Source: an uncultured Pseudomonadota bacterium (lineage in GTDB: Bacteria > SAR324 > NAC60-12). Taken from it: a DNA stretch of 27,240 bases. The notes below the pieces were generated by a model, which saw only the letters and a list, made by a program, of their open reading frames with translations, did no database searches and had not been told where the DNA came from. The stretch is from assembly GCA_913052275.1 (NCBI GenBank), contig CAJXDX010000004.1:1-27240 (forward strand). The letters run 5' to 3'. Shown here piece after piece: positions 1 to 8,660 of the stretch. A program made the position numbers and the translations under genes. The number at the start of each line of letters is the position of its first letter. Position 1 is the first letter of the stretch.

Positions 1-694
1 TGTCATAAATTCTCTTAAACTTGATTCCGGGTACAGAATTTTTTTCAAATTGAATAACCGTATTCAGCAGTTCATGAATGTTAAATCTGGATGAATCCAG
101 AGGCATCGGACCAGAGTGAAGCAGCAGCTGTTTCAGCAGGCGTTCCACACGGTCAAGTTCATTCAGCATCATGCTGATGGAACCATTTTTGATTTTTGTG
201 TTTTGCAGGTCACGCTGCAGCAGCTGGAGCATACCCTTGATTCCGCTGAGCGGATTCTGTATTTCATGCGCCATTGCCCCTGCAAGCTCCCCAAGTGAGC
301 TGGCTAACTTCTCCTCAAGTTCTCTTGCCTGGAATTCCTGATGGGCAGTACTTTCCAAAAGTGTTATTACTGCCTGATCAACCATTCCGGATTCATTTCT
401 AACGGGGGCGATTACAATTTCTGCCCCGCGTTCCTGCAGGGGGGGTGTCTGCAGCACATATCCACCAAGCCGACAAACCTTGCCGGAATCTAGGACTTCC
501 CTTATTTTTTGCTGAATCAGCAGGTCTGCATGAAACAAATCCGTGTTTTGCCTGCCAAGCAAGAGTTCCATGCCTCGCTGCCAATACTGGGAAGCAGAAT
601 CATTACAATAGACTATCACTCCTGTTTGGTCGACCGCCAGCACTGCCTGCTGCAAATGATCTGTCAAGTTGGCAATGTAGTCGCTGGAGAGCAT
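1..694 (-). CDS. PAS-HisKA sensor histidine kinase, NtrB-like (3' end outside window)
   Basis: Open frame on the minus strand from ATG at 694 that runs off the left edge, about 231 codons visible. Residues about 8-110 look like a PAS sensor domain. The dimerisation/phosphoacceptor motif MAHEIQNPLSGIKG follows, with the phosphorylated histidine at about residue 143; this H-box closely resembles NtrB-type kinases. The ATP-binding HATPase domain would lie beyond the window. No membrane segment is visible, so a cytoplasmic kinase is likely. An in-frame stop at 713-715 and the lack of other in-frame ATG, GTG or TTG codons up to it support the ATG at 694, although its ribosome binding site is poor. 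A good promoter lies about 40 bases upstream. The cognate response regulator, if linked, would be to the left. The signal sensed is unknown, so no gene symbol is given. Confidence 0.85.
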   Translation of the reverse strand, partial: MLSSDYIANLTDHLQQAVLAVDQTGVIVYCNDSASQYWQRGMELLLGRQNTDLFHADLLIQQKIREVLDSGKVCRLGGYVLQTPPLQERGAEIVIAPVRNESGMVDQAVITLLESTAHQEFQARELEEKLASSLGELAGAMAHEIQNPLSGIKGMLQLLQRDLQNTKIKNGSISMMLNELDRVERLLKQLLLHSGPMPLDSSRFNIHELLNTVIQFEKNSVPGIKFKRIYD

Positions 695-735
695 CTGCTG
701 CTGATTTTTTCGTCAAAAAACTTTCTTAATTCACG

Positions 736-765
736 AGTATACAGCCTATTTTGAACGGCAATCAA
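736..765 (-). promoter_or_regulatory. Candidate sigma-70 promoter for the histidine kinase
   Basis: Read on the minus strand: -35 TTGATT (765-760), an 18-base spacer, then -10 TATACT (741-736). The boxes match consensus at 4/6 and 5/6. Transcription would start near 729, giving a leader of about 35 bases before the ATG at 694, which supports that start. Read by eye, not scored. Confidence 0.45.
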
Positions 766-801
766 GGACAAGTCATTTAGCTTAATGGAGAATTTGTATA
801 T

Positions 802-830
802 TTGAATTGTACAGTTTGCTGTATTAAAAT
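802..830 (+). promoter_or_regulatory. Candidate sigma-70 promoter for recB
   Basis: -35 TTGAAT (802-807), a 17-base spacer, and -10 TAAAAT (825-830), about 30 bases before the recB ATG. The boxes match consensus at 4/6 and 5/6. It faces away from the histidine-kinase promoter and does not overlap it. Confidence 0.4.
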
Positions 831-860
831 GCAGGGACTTTAACAGAAGCAAACTTCTTT

Positions 861-3800
861 ATGTCACAAACAGATTATACAGGTCCGGTTTACATTCGAA
901 GACAGTCAGAATTGTTCCAAACTGTTCTGGAAAATTCTTCAGGAAAAAACGGACCAGAGGAAATATTCCAGAGAAACAAAAACAGGCTTTTGATTGAAGC
1001 ATCAGCTGGCACCGGAAAAACATTTACGCTGGTAGAGCTTGTTTTGGAATTGATGCTTACCAGGAACATACCTTTAAAAAGCATATTAATTGTTACATTC
1101 ACTGATAAAGCCACTACTGAACTTAGGCTGAGGCTCCGTACAAAACTGAGGGAGATTTCAGACGCCTGCGAAAACAAACTTAGCGAATTCCAGAATGTTC
1201 CGGAAGGATCACATTGGGAAATAAATAAAGTCCAGAGAGATCAGGTCAAGGCAGCATTGCTGGATTTTGATTCTGTTCCGGTATACACAATACACGGCTT
1301 CTGTAAACGAATTCTGCAGGAATTTGCTTTTGAAAACCGTCAGCTTTTTGATCAGCAGCTGGCTGATAACAACCTGCTTTTTCCGGAGGTGTTTCGCCGT
1401 TATTTGCGTAAAGAACTGCTCTCAAACAACAATCCTGTCTCCAGGCTTTTTTCGCTTTATGTAAAACAGTCAGATGGTTATCTGCATAACCTGGAAAGTG
1501 AGATTAAGAACCTGCTTCCAAGAAGAGGAAAGTTTGTTCCAATGTTTCCCTCCTTTGAAGTTTTTCTAAGGGAATTTTCAGAACTCTGGAAAGTATTAGC
1601 TGAGAGGGACTTAAGACTGCACAAAGACGGTTCTGCTGGGCATCCAATAATTTCCGCATTCAATGCAACCGCACTGAATGGTACTTCGAAAAAAAATATA
1701 ATGCTAAACCTTGAACTTCTGCTGCAAACACTTAGTGATTGGCACACTGTGGGGAGCATTGAGGATGTTTTTTATATCCTTTTGAGCATTGAACTTGACA
1801 AGGTTACCAGGCCAAAATGCAGACAAACATTGAGGGGCGGAGAAAAATGGTTAAGTCCGCAGGAATTCCCAAAAGCAGAACTTGACTGGATCAGCGCCGT
1901 CGCTGATTGTGAAAAACTGTTTCAGCGTCACAACCTCGTTGGTGAACCCGGGAAAATTTTAAGAGCGTGGGTTATACAAAAGGTACTTGGGAATGTACGC
2001 AGCGCACTGAGAAAGACAAAGATGGAACAGGGTATATTCGACTATGACGACCTGCTTCACCTGGTTGAGGAACAGGTTAATCCCAGGGAAAACAGTACGA
2101 CACCTACAGCATTGACTAAGGTCGTTCGTGAAAAATATGCTTGTGCGGTTGTTGATGAGTTTCAGGATACCGATCACCGTCAATGGAATATTTTCCGCAA
2201 AATATTTTTGGAAAGCCCTGAACATAACCTGATTGTAATTGGTGATCCAAAACAGGCTATTTATTCTTTCCGTGGAGCAGACATTTTCACCTATATGCAG
2301 GCAAGGAGAATCTTTGCAGAAAATTACTCACAGGCGCCGGTTTCATTGACAAAAAACTTTCGCTCCTCAGAATTGCTTCTGTGCGGGCTTAATCATATAT
2401 TCGGGAGCAGCTACTGGCTGCCTGAGGAGAAAGGGCTTGAATATATTAATGTCGGATGCGGCAAACCTGAACTGGAACTTAAAGACCTTACTAACAACCG
2501 AAGTGCTGTCCATCTGCTTGAGCTGCTGCCACAGTTTACAGTCTCTGGAAAAAAACTGGCAGACCAAAGCAGGCTGCAAAATCCTGGATTGTCTGAGGGA
2601 ATGCTGAACGCATTATATTCCTTAAATGGTCAGAGATTTTACGGAAAGGATGCTTTATTAAAGTCTGCGGAATCAGCGTACGGAGCAGCAGTTTCAGCGT
2701 CTGATAAAAATGTGGTATTGGAGCTTTTTCTGGATGATCAGGCTGAACTTGCCACTTCAAGATTTGCTGATGCAATCGCGTTGGAAATAAAAAAGCTGCT
2801 TGCAAAAGGATCTCCTGAAAGAGAAAGGCCGGTCTGGAAAAATGAGGCAGGTGAAAATTATTTGCGCGAACAGGACATTTGTGTGCTGTTCCGCAAAGCA
2901 AGTGAAGGGGAAAAAATTGGCAAAGCACTTCGCGCATGCGGAATAAGCTTTGCGTTCTATAAGCAAAAGGGGTTATTTGCCGGACGCGAAGCACGCGATA
3001 TTTATGACCTTCTGGAAGCAATAAACCATCCCAATGACCATTCACGTACAGCAAAAGTACGGTTGACAAGATTTTTTGGAATAAATATTCAGGACCTGGC
3101 TGAAAGATCGTTTGATGATTCCGACTTAACAAATCTTCTGCATGAATGGAAAGCGCTGGCAGAATCCAGGCAGTTCAGAAAAATGTTTGACCAGATTTTG
3201 CTGCGCACCAGGATGGTTGAGCGGGAATTATTTCTGTCTGGTGATGAGAGAAGCGTAACAAATTACACTCATTTATTTGAGGTACTGATAAGGCAAGTTT
3301 TGGAAAATCATCTTGATTTGCATGAATTGAGTTTAATGTTAAAGAGGTTCATTGATGGCCAGGAAGATCCGGGAGAAAATGAAAATTTGCTTCGGCTGGA
3401 AAGTGAGAGGAATGCTGTTCAATTGATGACAATACATGCCTCTAAAGGGCTCGAATTTCCTGTGGTATTTTTGTTTGGAGGGTTGACAGCAAATAAAAAG
3501 GACTCAATCCATTTTTACCATGATGAAGCAGAAAATCCTGTAATTGATTTTCTAAGCAGGGATGTGCCCGAAGAATTTCGCTGGCAGTTGGAAGCAGAAA
3601 AGCAGCGTCTGCTCTATGTTGCCATGACCAGGGCGTGTGCACGTCTATATTTGCCCTACGTGGGATTTATTGAAGGAAATGCTGGTAGGCCTGTCTGCAA
3701 AGTAAGTGGGGACTACGCAGTGATCAACGACAGATTAACAACGATTGATTCAGGAATGCCAGGGGTGCGGGGGATTTCTCCATTCAGTCGAAGTCTTTGC

Positions 3801-4904
3801 GGGCAGCCGGTTTCAGGCCTTGAGCAATTTTTCGAAGTTGAAGAACAGAAAAAGCTTACAGGATGGGAAATCCCAAAACTGTCGGAAACTCAGGGTTTAC
3901 TGGATAAAGTTAAAAATGTGGAGGAATCCTTAGCTCAGTTGCGGCGCAAAAAAAGAGGCTTTGCTGTAAGTTCATTCAGCGGCATGAGCAGCAGGAAAGA
4001 AGAACAGCATGCAACAGAAACAGCTGGCGAAGCAGTAACAGTTCTGCCAGTGGAAATCAGGACAGAGAGTCAGCTGAATGAGCGCAGGGAAGATGATGAA
4101 CATGTTCATCAGCAGAGTCCGGATACAGAAGATGAATCCAATTCTTATGCATGGGAATCAAACAAGGAAGAAACAAAAAATGACCTGCTGCCAGGCGGCA
4201 CTCAAACCGGAAACATGATGCATGAACTGCTGGAGCATCTTGATTTTGAAACGATTCGCATCAGCACTTCACCGCAGAACTGGCTGGAACAGCCTCTTGT
4301 CCGGACACAGATTGACTCAATCCGGGAGCGTCATCAACGTTCTGCGGAAACTGTTCCGGTCATAGCTGAGATTATCTGGAGCACTATGCATACACCTGTC
4401 AGGCTGGGAATAGCTCAGGACTCTGAACAAGTTGAGCTTGCTTATTGTGAGCAAAATTTGCGTGAAGCCGATTTTTATTTTCCAATTCCCTCAAATGGTT
4501 CTTTAAAAAGCAAAGACTCAGAAGAACTGAAAAAAGAAGCTGAACTGATACTCGGGGAGTGGAATGTGGATAAGGGCTTTCTGCGGGGCTCAATTGATTT
4601 TGTATTTGAACACAAAGGCCGGATATATTTGATAGACTGGAAAAGCAATACGCTGGCAGACTATCATCCAAAAACATTGGAAAACGAGGTAATGAAGCGC
4701 TATATGCTCCAGCTGCAAATATACACGCTCGCCACTTCTTACTGGTTTAAACTTGATACTAAAGAAAAATTTGAAAACAGGTTTGGGGGAGTTCTCTATA
4801 TTTTTTTGCGGGGCATGCCTCAGAAAGAAGGAGTGTTTTTCTTTCGCCCAGGCTGGAATGATCTGCTTGATTATGAAAAAAGACTCAGCCTGGAAATTTA
4901 CTGA
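861..4904 (+). CDS. recB: RecB-like helicase-nuclease (exodeoxyribonuclease V beta subunit)
   Basis: Superfamily 1A helicase fused to a RecB-family nuclease, 1347 aa (E. coli RecB is about 1180). In RecBCD it unwinds and degrades DNA from double-strand ends and, after Chi, prepares ends for RecA. Visible motifs: Walker A ASAGTGKT at 47-54; VYTIHGFCKRIL; Walker B VVDEFQDTD with D432/E433; VIGDPKQAIYSFRGAD; LTKNFRSS; LMTIHASKGLEFPVVF; RLLYVAMTRA. The nuclease has His1121 (MMHELLEHL), Asp1246 (GSIDFVF), Asp1259 and Lys1261 (LIDWKSN), then a QLQIYTLA helix. The Asp-Asp-Lys spacing equals that of E. coli RecB D1067/D1080/K1082. The extra length includes an acidic, low-complexity linker around residues 1050-1110. 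No recC or recD is in the window. The TIHGFC and AFENRQLFDQQL context favours RecB over AddA. Confidence 0.92.
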   Translation: MSQTDYTGPVYIRRQSELFQTVLENSSGKNGPEEIFQRNKNRLLIEASAGTGKTFTLVELVLELMLTRNIPLKSILIVTFTDKATTELRLRLRTKLREISDACENKLSEFQNVPEGSHWEINKVQRDQVKAALLDFDSVPVYTIHGFCKRILQEFAFENRQLFDQQLADNNLLFPEVFRRYLRKELLSNNNPVSRLFSLYVKQSDGYLHNLESEIKNLLPRRGKFVPMFPSFEVFLREFSELWKVLAERDLRLHKDGSAGHPIISAFNATALNGTSKKNIMLNLELLLQTLSDWHTVGSIEDVFYILLSIELDKVTRPKCRQTLRGGEKWLSPQEFPKAELDWISAVADCEKLFQRHNLVGEPGKILRAWVIQKVLGNVRSALRKTKMEQGIFDYDDLLHLVEEQVNPRENSTTPTALTKVVREKYACAVVDEFQDTDHRQWNIFRKIFLESPEHNLIVIGDPKQAIYSFRGADIFTYMQARRIFAENYSQAPVSLTKNFRSSELLLCGLNHIFGSSYWLPEEKGLEYINVGCGKPELELKDLTNNRSAVHLLELLPQFTVSGKKLADQSRLQNPGLSEGMLNALYSLNGQRFYGKDALLKSAESAYGAAVSASDKNVVLELFLDDQAELATSRFADAIALEIKKLLAKGSPERERPVWKNEAGENYLREQDICVLFRKASEGEKIGKALRACGISFAFYKQKGLFAGREARDIYDLLEAINHPNDHSRTAKVRLTRFFGINIQDLAERSFDDSDLTNLLHEWKALAESRQFRKMFDQILLRTRMVERELFLSGDERSVTNYTHLFEVLIRQVLENHLDLHELSLMLKRFIDGQEDPGENENLLRLESERNAVQLMTIHASKGLEFPVVFLFGGLTANKKDSIHFYHDEAENPVIDFLSRDVPEEFRWQLEAEKQRLLYVAMTRACARLYLPYVGFIEGNAGRPVCKVSGDYAVINDRLTTIDSGMPGVRGISPFSRSLCGQPVSGLEQFFEVEEQKKLTGWEIPKLSETQGLLDKVKNVEESLAQLRRKKRGFAVSSFSGMSSRKEEQHATETAGEAVTVLPVEIRTESQLNERREDDEHVHQQSPDTEDESNSYAWESNKEETKNDLLPGGTQTGNMMHELLEHLDFETIRISTSPQNWLEQPLVRTQIDSIRERHQRSAETVPVIAEIIWSTMHTPVRLGIAQDSEQVELAYCEQNLREADFYFPIPSNGSLKSKDSEELKKEAELILGEWNVDKGFLRGSIDFVFEHKGRIYLIDWKSNTLADYHPKTLENEVMKRYMLQLQIYTLATSYWFKLDTKEKFENRFGGVLYIFLRGMPQKEGVFFFRPGWNDLLDYEKRLSLEIY

Positions 4905-4906
4905 AT

Positions 4907-4928
4907 GACAGGGGCAAAAACACCTGTC
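4907..4928. terminator. Hairpin in the recB/crotonase convergent gap
   Basis: GACAGG (4907-4912) pairs with CCTGTC (4923-4928) across a 10-base A-rich loop, starting three bases after the recB stop. It lies between two convergent genes, where a bidirectional terminator would be expected. No T-run follows on either strand, so it is not a classical intrinsic terminator. Confidence 0.3.
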
Positions 4929-4966
4929 TGCATGACTGCAGTAATATCTCCAGTATTATCCTACTG

Positions 4967-5629
4967 TTATTGCTCAACAAGATCGCGTTTAAGGAGGTGC
5001 TTGATTTTTCTGTATGTTTCCAGGTCTTTTTGGGCCAGTTGCTGAGCAAACTCCATAGCACGGGGCAGCAATTTCTCCTGCAGATGGGACTCATCAACCA
5101 GACCCAGTTTTTGTGCCTCATCTCCTCCAACCCTTCTCCCGGTAAGTAGCAGTTCACGCACAGCCTGTTTGTTGGGCAGCAAATCTGCCATCAGATAAAG
5201 TTTTGGAGATGGAGGGATTTTCACATCAATTTCAGTAAATGCAAACCAGCCTCTGTCAGCCCGCATCAAACGGAAGTCCATTACTGAGGCCAGAAAAGCA
5301 CCTCCAGCAATGCAGTGTCCTGTTATACAGGCAATAGTTGGAAGCGATAGCAAAGCCCATCGTCCAAAAACTTCTTCAACTTCCCTGAATGTTTCCCCAA
5401 ATTCCTGTTCACTCTGCTCACTTATCCAGTCAAAATCCAGACCTACACACCATGATTTTGGATCGCTGCTGGTTACAACAACCGCAGAATTTTCCTTGAC
5501 TGTTTCAAGTTCAGCCAATATCTCTCTGTGGGCAGACAGTGATGCTGTGTTAATTGCGTTTCCTGTTGAAGGATTATCAAGTGTAACAACAAATACGTCA
5601 CCATTTTTTTCTAAATCAAGTTCAGGCAT
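4967..5629 (-). CDS. Enoyl-CoA hydratase/isomerase (crotonase) family protein
   Basis: A 220-aa crotonase-fold protein, somewhat shorter than the usual 250-270 aa. Family features: N-terminal VFVVTLDNPSTGNAIN; the first oxyanion-hole region around WCVGLDFDW (residues 60-68); and the second GHCIAGGAFLA at 104-114. FTEIDVKIP places an acidic residue (Glu133) at a position where related delta3-delta2-enoyl-CoA isomerases carry their catalytic Glu. RADRGWFAFTEIDVKIPP resembles the peroxisomal/plant-type enoyl-CoA isomerases more than classical hydratases, so an isomerase role in oxidation of unsaturated fatty acids is plausible; substrate is unproven. The protein lacks a signal peptide, so it should be cytoplasmic. 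It is a lone minus-strand gene convergent with recB, with a very AT-rich upstream region and no clear ribosome binding site. Confidence 0.85.
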   Translation of the reverse strand: MPELDLEKNGDVFVVTLDNPSTGNAINTASLSAHREILAELETVKENSAVVVTSSDPKSWCVGLDFDWISEQSEQEFGETFREVEEVFGRWALLSLPTIACITGHCIAGGAFLASVMDFRLMRADRGWFAFTEIDVKIPPSPKLYLMADLLPNKQAVRELLLTGRRVGGDEAQKLGLVDESHLQEKLLPRAMEFAQQLAQKDLETYRKIKHLLKRDLVEQ

Positions 5630-6048
5630 TTTTATAATTTAAATTAGAAATTCATGGATTAATTCATTATTATTTTATTGTTTTTTTATCTTTCAGGGGA
5701 TCCTTTTTATTATATTTTTCATGAATAAATTCCTGATTTTTTGTGTAAGCACCAAAGCAGGAGATCTCTGCTGCAGGAAAAATGATGCATAAAAAGCAAT
5801 TGTGAATAATTCCAATGAAGATCATTATTTCATATTGATTAAATTTATCAACAGAGGTTTGATAAGCAAATACAGATTAAAAATTCTTCAATATCGGTTG
5901 AGTATTATTTTGCTAAAACTGGCAGATAAATTCTATCATGAAATCAGATTACCGGATTTCCAGAAAAGACAAAAAAATCCATAGAGGCATCATGTGCCTA
6001 AGGTTTGATCCATCATTAATTTACATTTTAGTAATCAGCGTGTAATCA
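5630..6048. other. AT-rich intergenic region between crotonase gene and recN
   Basis: About 420 bases upstream of two divergent genes. It is strongly AT-rich with T- and A-runs. Two weak inverted repeats are visible: AGCAG/CTGCT with a 7-base loop (5756-5772) and AGGCA/TGCCT with a 5-base loop (5985-5999). A 60-codon GTG-started frame (5802-5984) has no ribosome binding site and AT-driven composition, so I do not call it a gene. I see no tRNA and no recognisable SOS box ahead of recN. Confidence 0.5.
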
Positions 6049-7770
6049 ATGCTGTTGCAGCTCAGAATTGAAAATTTAGCCACTATCAAGGAAATTGATG
6101 TTGAATTCAATAAAGGATTTTCCATTCTTACCGGGGAAACAGGGGCAGGCAAATCTATCATGATTGACGCGATACTGCTTGCGCTTGGACATCGCGGTGA
6201 TTCTGCAATGATTCGTTCAGGCCAGGAGCAGACTGTTGTGGAGGCAATATTTTCTTTAACGGAGGATTCAGAACAGAGTGGTCATTTGAATGTACGCTGG
6301 GAACTGGAAGAATCCGGTATTGCTGTTGATGATGAAATAATTATACGTTGTATTGTTTCCGAAAAGGGAAGACAAAAGCGTTTCATAAATGGGAATTCAG
6401 TCACTGCAGATTTTCTGAAAAAAGTTGGCAGGCAGCTGATCAATATACACGGTCAGCATGACAATCAGTCTTTGTTCCAAACTTCAACTCACCTTGATTT
6501 TCTTGACGGTTTCAGCAAGCTTCTTCCACTGCGAAAAAAAGTCGGGCATGCATATCGTTCTCTTCAGGAAGCCAGGAAAGAGCTGATTGAATTAGAGAAA
6601 AAATATGCTGAACGTGAGCTCCGCCTTGAAGAACTTAAGTCTGTTATTGAAGATTTGTCTGAGTTGAATTATCAGCCCTCTGAAGATAAGGAACTTCGCA
6701 GAGAAGAGAACAGGCTGACTCATTTTGAAAAACTTACCACACTTCTGGGGCAGGTCAGAAATCAATTGCATGAGATGGACGGATCAGTTCTGGAGCAGCT
6801 TGAAATCTCAAGAAAACTTTTATCAGAAGCTGAGCAGATTGATCCGGAATGTGCTGAAATGCATACAGGAATTGAGACAGCATTTTTTCAACTTGAAGAC
6901 AGTTACAGGGAATTACTCAACTACTGCGAAAGGGTTGAAGCAGACCCCCAGCGTCTTAACTGGATCAATGAGAGGCTTAGCCGAATACAGCATTTTGTCC
7001 GCAAATTCAGTCTGCCTGACGCGGAAGGTCTGCAGACATTGCATGAAGATTCCTTGAAGGAATATGATTCAATGCAGCAGCTTGGTGATGATCAGCAGCA
7101 GATTGCCGAAAAGATTGCTTCATTAAGTAAACAACTTCAGAATCACGCAGAACAGCTGTCAAGGGAAAGGCATAAGCAGGCTAAGGATCTGGACCGTGCG
7201 GTTGTAGATGAATTGAGGCAGCTTGGAATGAATAAGGCAGTATTTGAAACTCGAATTGTTTCATCATCACTTGATGAAGACAATAATGCATGCACTGAAA
7301 AGGGCATAGACCAGGTAGAATTTTTGTTGTCTGTCAATCCCGGACAGGACCTGCGCAGCCTGGCTAAAGTCGCCTCAGGCGGTGAACTTTCCAGGATAAT
7401 GCTGGCGCTTAAAACAGTACTTACCTCAATTGATTCAGTTGAAATTTTGATTTTTGATGAAGTTGATTCAGGAATCAGCGGAGGAATCGCAGAAATAGTG
7501 GGGAAAAAACTGTTCAAACTTGGAGAACGGCATCAGGCATTGTGTGTGACTCACCTTCCACAAATTGCCGCTTTCGCTGAACATCATTATCTGGTCAGTA
7601 AACAGATGCAGGATAATCAGACGTTTACAAAGATAAATCCTCTCAATACAGAGAGTGAACGTATTCATGCACTCGCAGATTTGCTTGGGGGTCAGCAGAT
7701 TACAGAAAATACAATGGAACTGGCCAGTGAAATGCTGCACAGTTTTCAAAACAAACCTCTGATCACATAA
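6049..7770 (+). CDS. recN: DNA repair protein RecN
   Basis: SMC-like ATPase of recombinational double-strand break repair, 573 aa (E. coli about 553). It starts with the family's typical MLLQLRIENLATIKEIDVEF. Walker A GETGAGKS is at residues 29-36, followed by the RecN-typical FINGNSVT and NIHGQHDNQSLF. The middle third (about 155-380) is a long charged, Gln/Glu/Leu-rich coiled coil. The C-terminal half has the ABC signature SGGELSRIMLALK, Walker B LIFDEVDSGISGG and a switch-like VTHLPQIAAFAEHH. RecN gathers DNA ends and works with RecA in the cytoplasm. It probably has its own transcript, since it is flanked by 420- and 268-base gaps. A TTTACA/TGTAAT pair just upstream has too short a spacer and sits too close to the ATG to be its promoter. 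No LexA-type operator is evident. Confidence 0.96.
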   Translation: MLLQLRIENLATIKEIDVEFNKGFSILTGETGAGKSIMIDAILLALGHRGDSAMIRSGQEQTVVEAIFSLTEDSEQSGHLNVRWELEESGIAVDDEIIIRCIVSEKGRQKRFINGNSVTADFLKKVGRQLINIHGQHDNQSLFQTSTHLDFLDGFSKLLPLRKKVGHAYRSLQEARKELIELEKKYAERELRLEELKSVIEDLSELNYQPSEDKELRREENRLTHFEKLTTLLGQVRNQLHEMDGSVLEQLEISRKLLSEAEQIDPECAEMHTGIETAFFQLEDSYRELLNYCERVEADPQRLNWINERLSRIQHFVRKFSLPDAEGLQTLHEDSLKEYDSMQQLGDDQQQIAEKIASLSKQLQNHAEQLSRERHKQAKDLDRAVVDELRQLGMNKAVFETRIVSSSLDEDNNACTEKGIDQVEFLLSVNPGQDLRSLAKVASGGELSRIMLALKTVLTSIDSVEILIFDEVDSGISGGIAEIVGKKLFKLGERHQALCVTHLPQIAAFAEHHYLVSKQMQDNQTFTKINPLNTESERIHALADLLGGQQITENTMELASEMLHSFQNKPLIT

Positions 7771-8038
7771 AAAAATACTGACTGCCTGATTTTTGACTGC
7801 AAACCTCCCAAATACAGTTTGGCAAATCACTGCGATCAGTCTTTTTCAGATGAAAATTTTACAAAGAAGCTAGATTGATGTTGCTGCCTTTATAATTCTT
7901 TTTAATTTATTCTCATTTTAAAATTGTTTTCTCATGTTAAATTCCACAAAAAACTTGCATACACATTTTTCCTCCAATAGCTTGAAGAAAGAAACTTGTA
8001 AAATTGACATTATTTGAGGAGCAATAAAGGAAAAATAA

Positions 8039-8617
8039 ATGGAAATGGAAAAAGAGGAAGAAAGTCAAGAGATGGACAATCTTGCCAGCAAGCTGCTGAA
8101 GTCTCGCACAGTGGTCATTTCACAGCAGGTTGATGCAAAATTAACTTCAAAAGTTTTGAGTCAATTGGTACTGCTTGAGCAGGAAGGCAACGACCAGCCG
8201 GTAACCGTATTCATCAATTCACCAGGCGGTGAAATATTTTCCGGATTCGCGATTTTTGATATGTTGAATTTCATTTCTTGTCCGGTAACAACTATTGTAA
8301 CCGGATTTGCCGCCAGCATGGGCTCAATTTTAAGTCTGGCGGCGGACAAGGGTCGCAGATATGCAATGCCTCAGGCAAAAATCATGATTCACCAGCCGCT
8401 TTTAATGGGTTACCAGGGACGTGCAACCGAATGTGAAATTCAGGCACGTGAAATACTGAAGACGCGAGATCACCTGGTTAAGCTGTATGCTGAACAAACA
8501 GGAAAAAACCGTGAGGAAATAAAAAAAGCCCTTGACAGAGATAACTGGTTTACTGCTGAAGAAGCACTTGAGTATGGTTTAATTGACAAGGTGGTGCACA
8601 CCAGGTCAGAAATATAA
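8039..8617 (+). CDS. clpP: ClpP-family serine protease with atypical N-terminus
   Basis: Proteolytic subunit of a Clp protease, 192 aa. The catalytic triad is Ser93 (GFAASMGS), His118 (KIMIHQP) and Asp168 (DRDNWFTAEEA). Other family landmarks are INSPGGEIFSG, GYQGRATECEIQAREIL and EALEYGLIDKVV. ClpP forms a 14-mer chamber fed by an AAA+ unfoldase. The N-terminus is odd: residues 1-11 are strongly acidic (MEMEKEEESQE) and run almost directly into the first helix, in place of the usual propeptide plus axial-loop stretch with its RGER-type motif. The start is well supported by AAAGGA seven bases upstream. No clpX, clpA or tig gene is adjacent; topA follows closely, so co-transcription is likely. 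It may be a divergent paralogue rather than the only ClpP; the triad argues it is active. Confidence 0.9.
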   Translation: MEMEKEEESQEMDNLASKLLKSRTVVISQQVDAKLTSKVLSQLVLLEQEGNDQPVTVFINSPGGEIFSGFAIFDMLNFISCPVTTIVTGFAASMGSILSLAADKGRRYAMPQAKIMIHQPLLMGYQGRATECEIQAREILKTRDHLVKLYAEQTGKNREEIKKALDRDNWFTAEEALEYGLIDKVVHTRSEI

Positions 8618-8660
8618 AAGGGAAGCTTGTTCAAAGCCGCTGCTTAAAACACTGTATATT

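Noticed and set aside
2536..3132. 198-codon minus-strand frame inside recB
   Set aside because: Shadow frame within the well-supported recB helicase; its product has no domain pattern.
5802..5984. 60-codon GTG-started frame upstream of recN
   Set aside because: No ribosome binding site, AT-driven Ile/Leu/Lys/Asn composition, no recognisable fold.
6020..6046. TTTACA and TGTAAT boxes just before recN
   Set aside because: Spacer is only 15 bases and transcription would start inside the gene, after the ATG at 6049.
7829..7846. ACTG/CAGT hairpin followed by a T-run after recN
   Set aside because: Only four base pairs with two G-C; too weak to call an intrinsic terminator.
7955..7983. Possible heat-shock or sigma-70 promoter ahead of clpP
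   Set aside because: TTGCAT has no convincing -10 at normal spacing, and the CCTCCAAT stretch is too close and too degenerate for a sigma-32 box.
8583..8660. Longer topA reading frame starting inside clpP
   Set aside because: It adds 26 residues with no family match; the ATG at 8661 gives the conserved MAKKIIIVESPAKA start.
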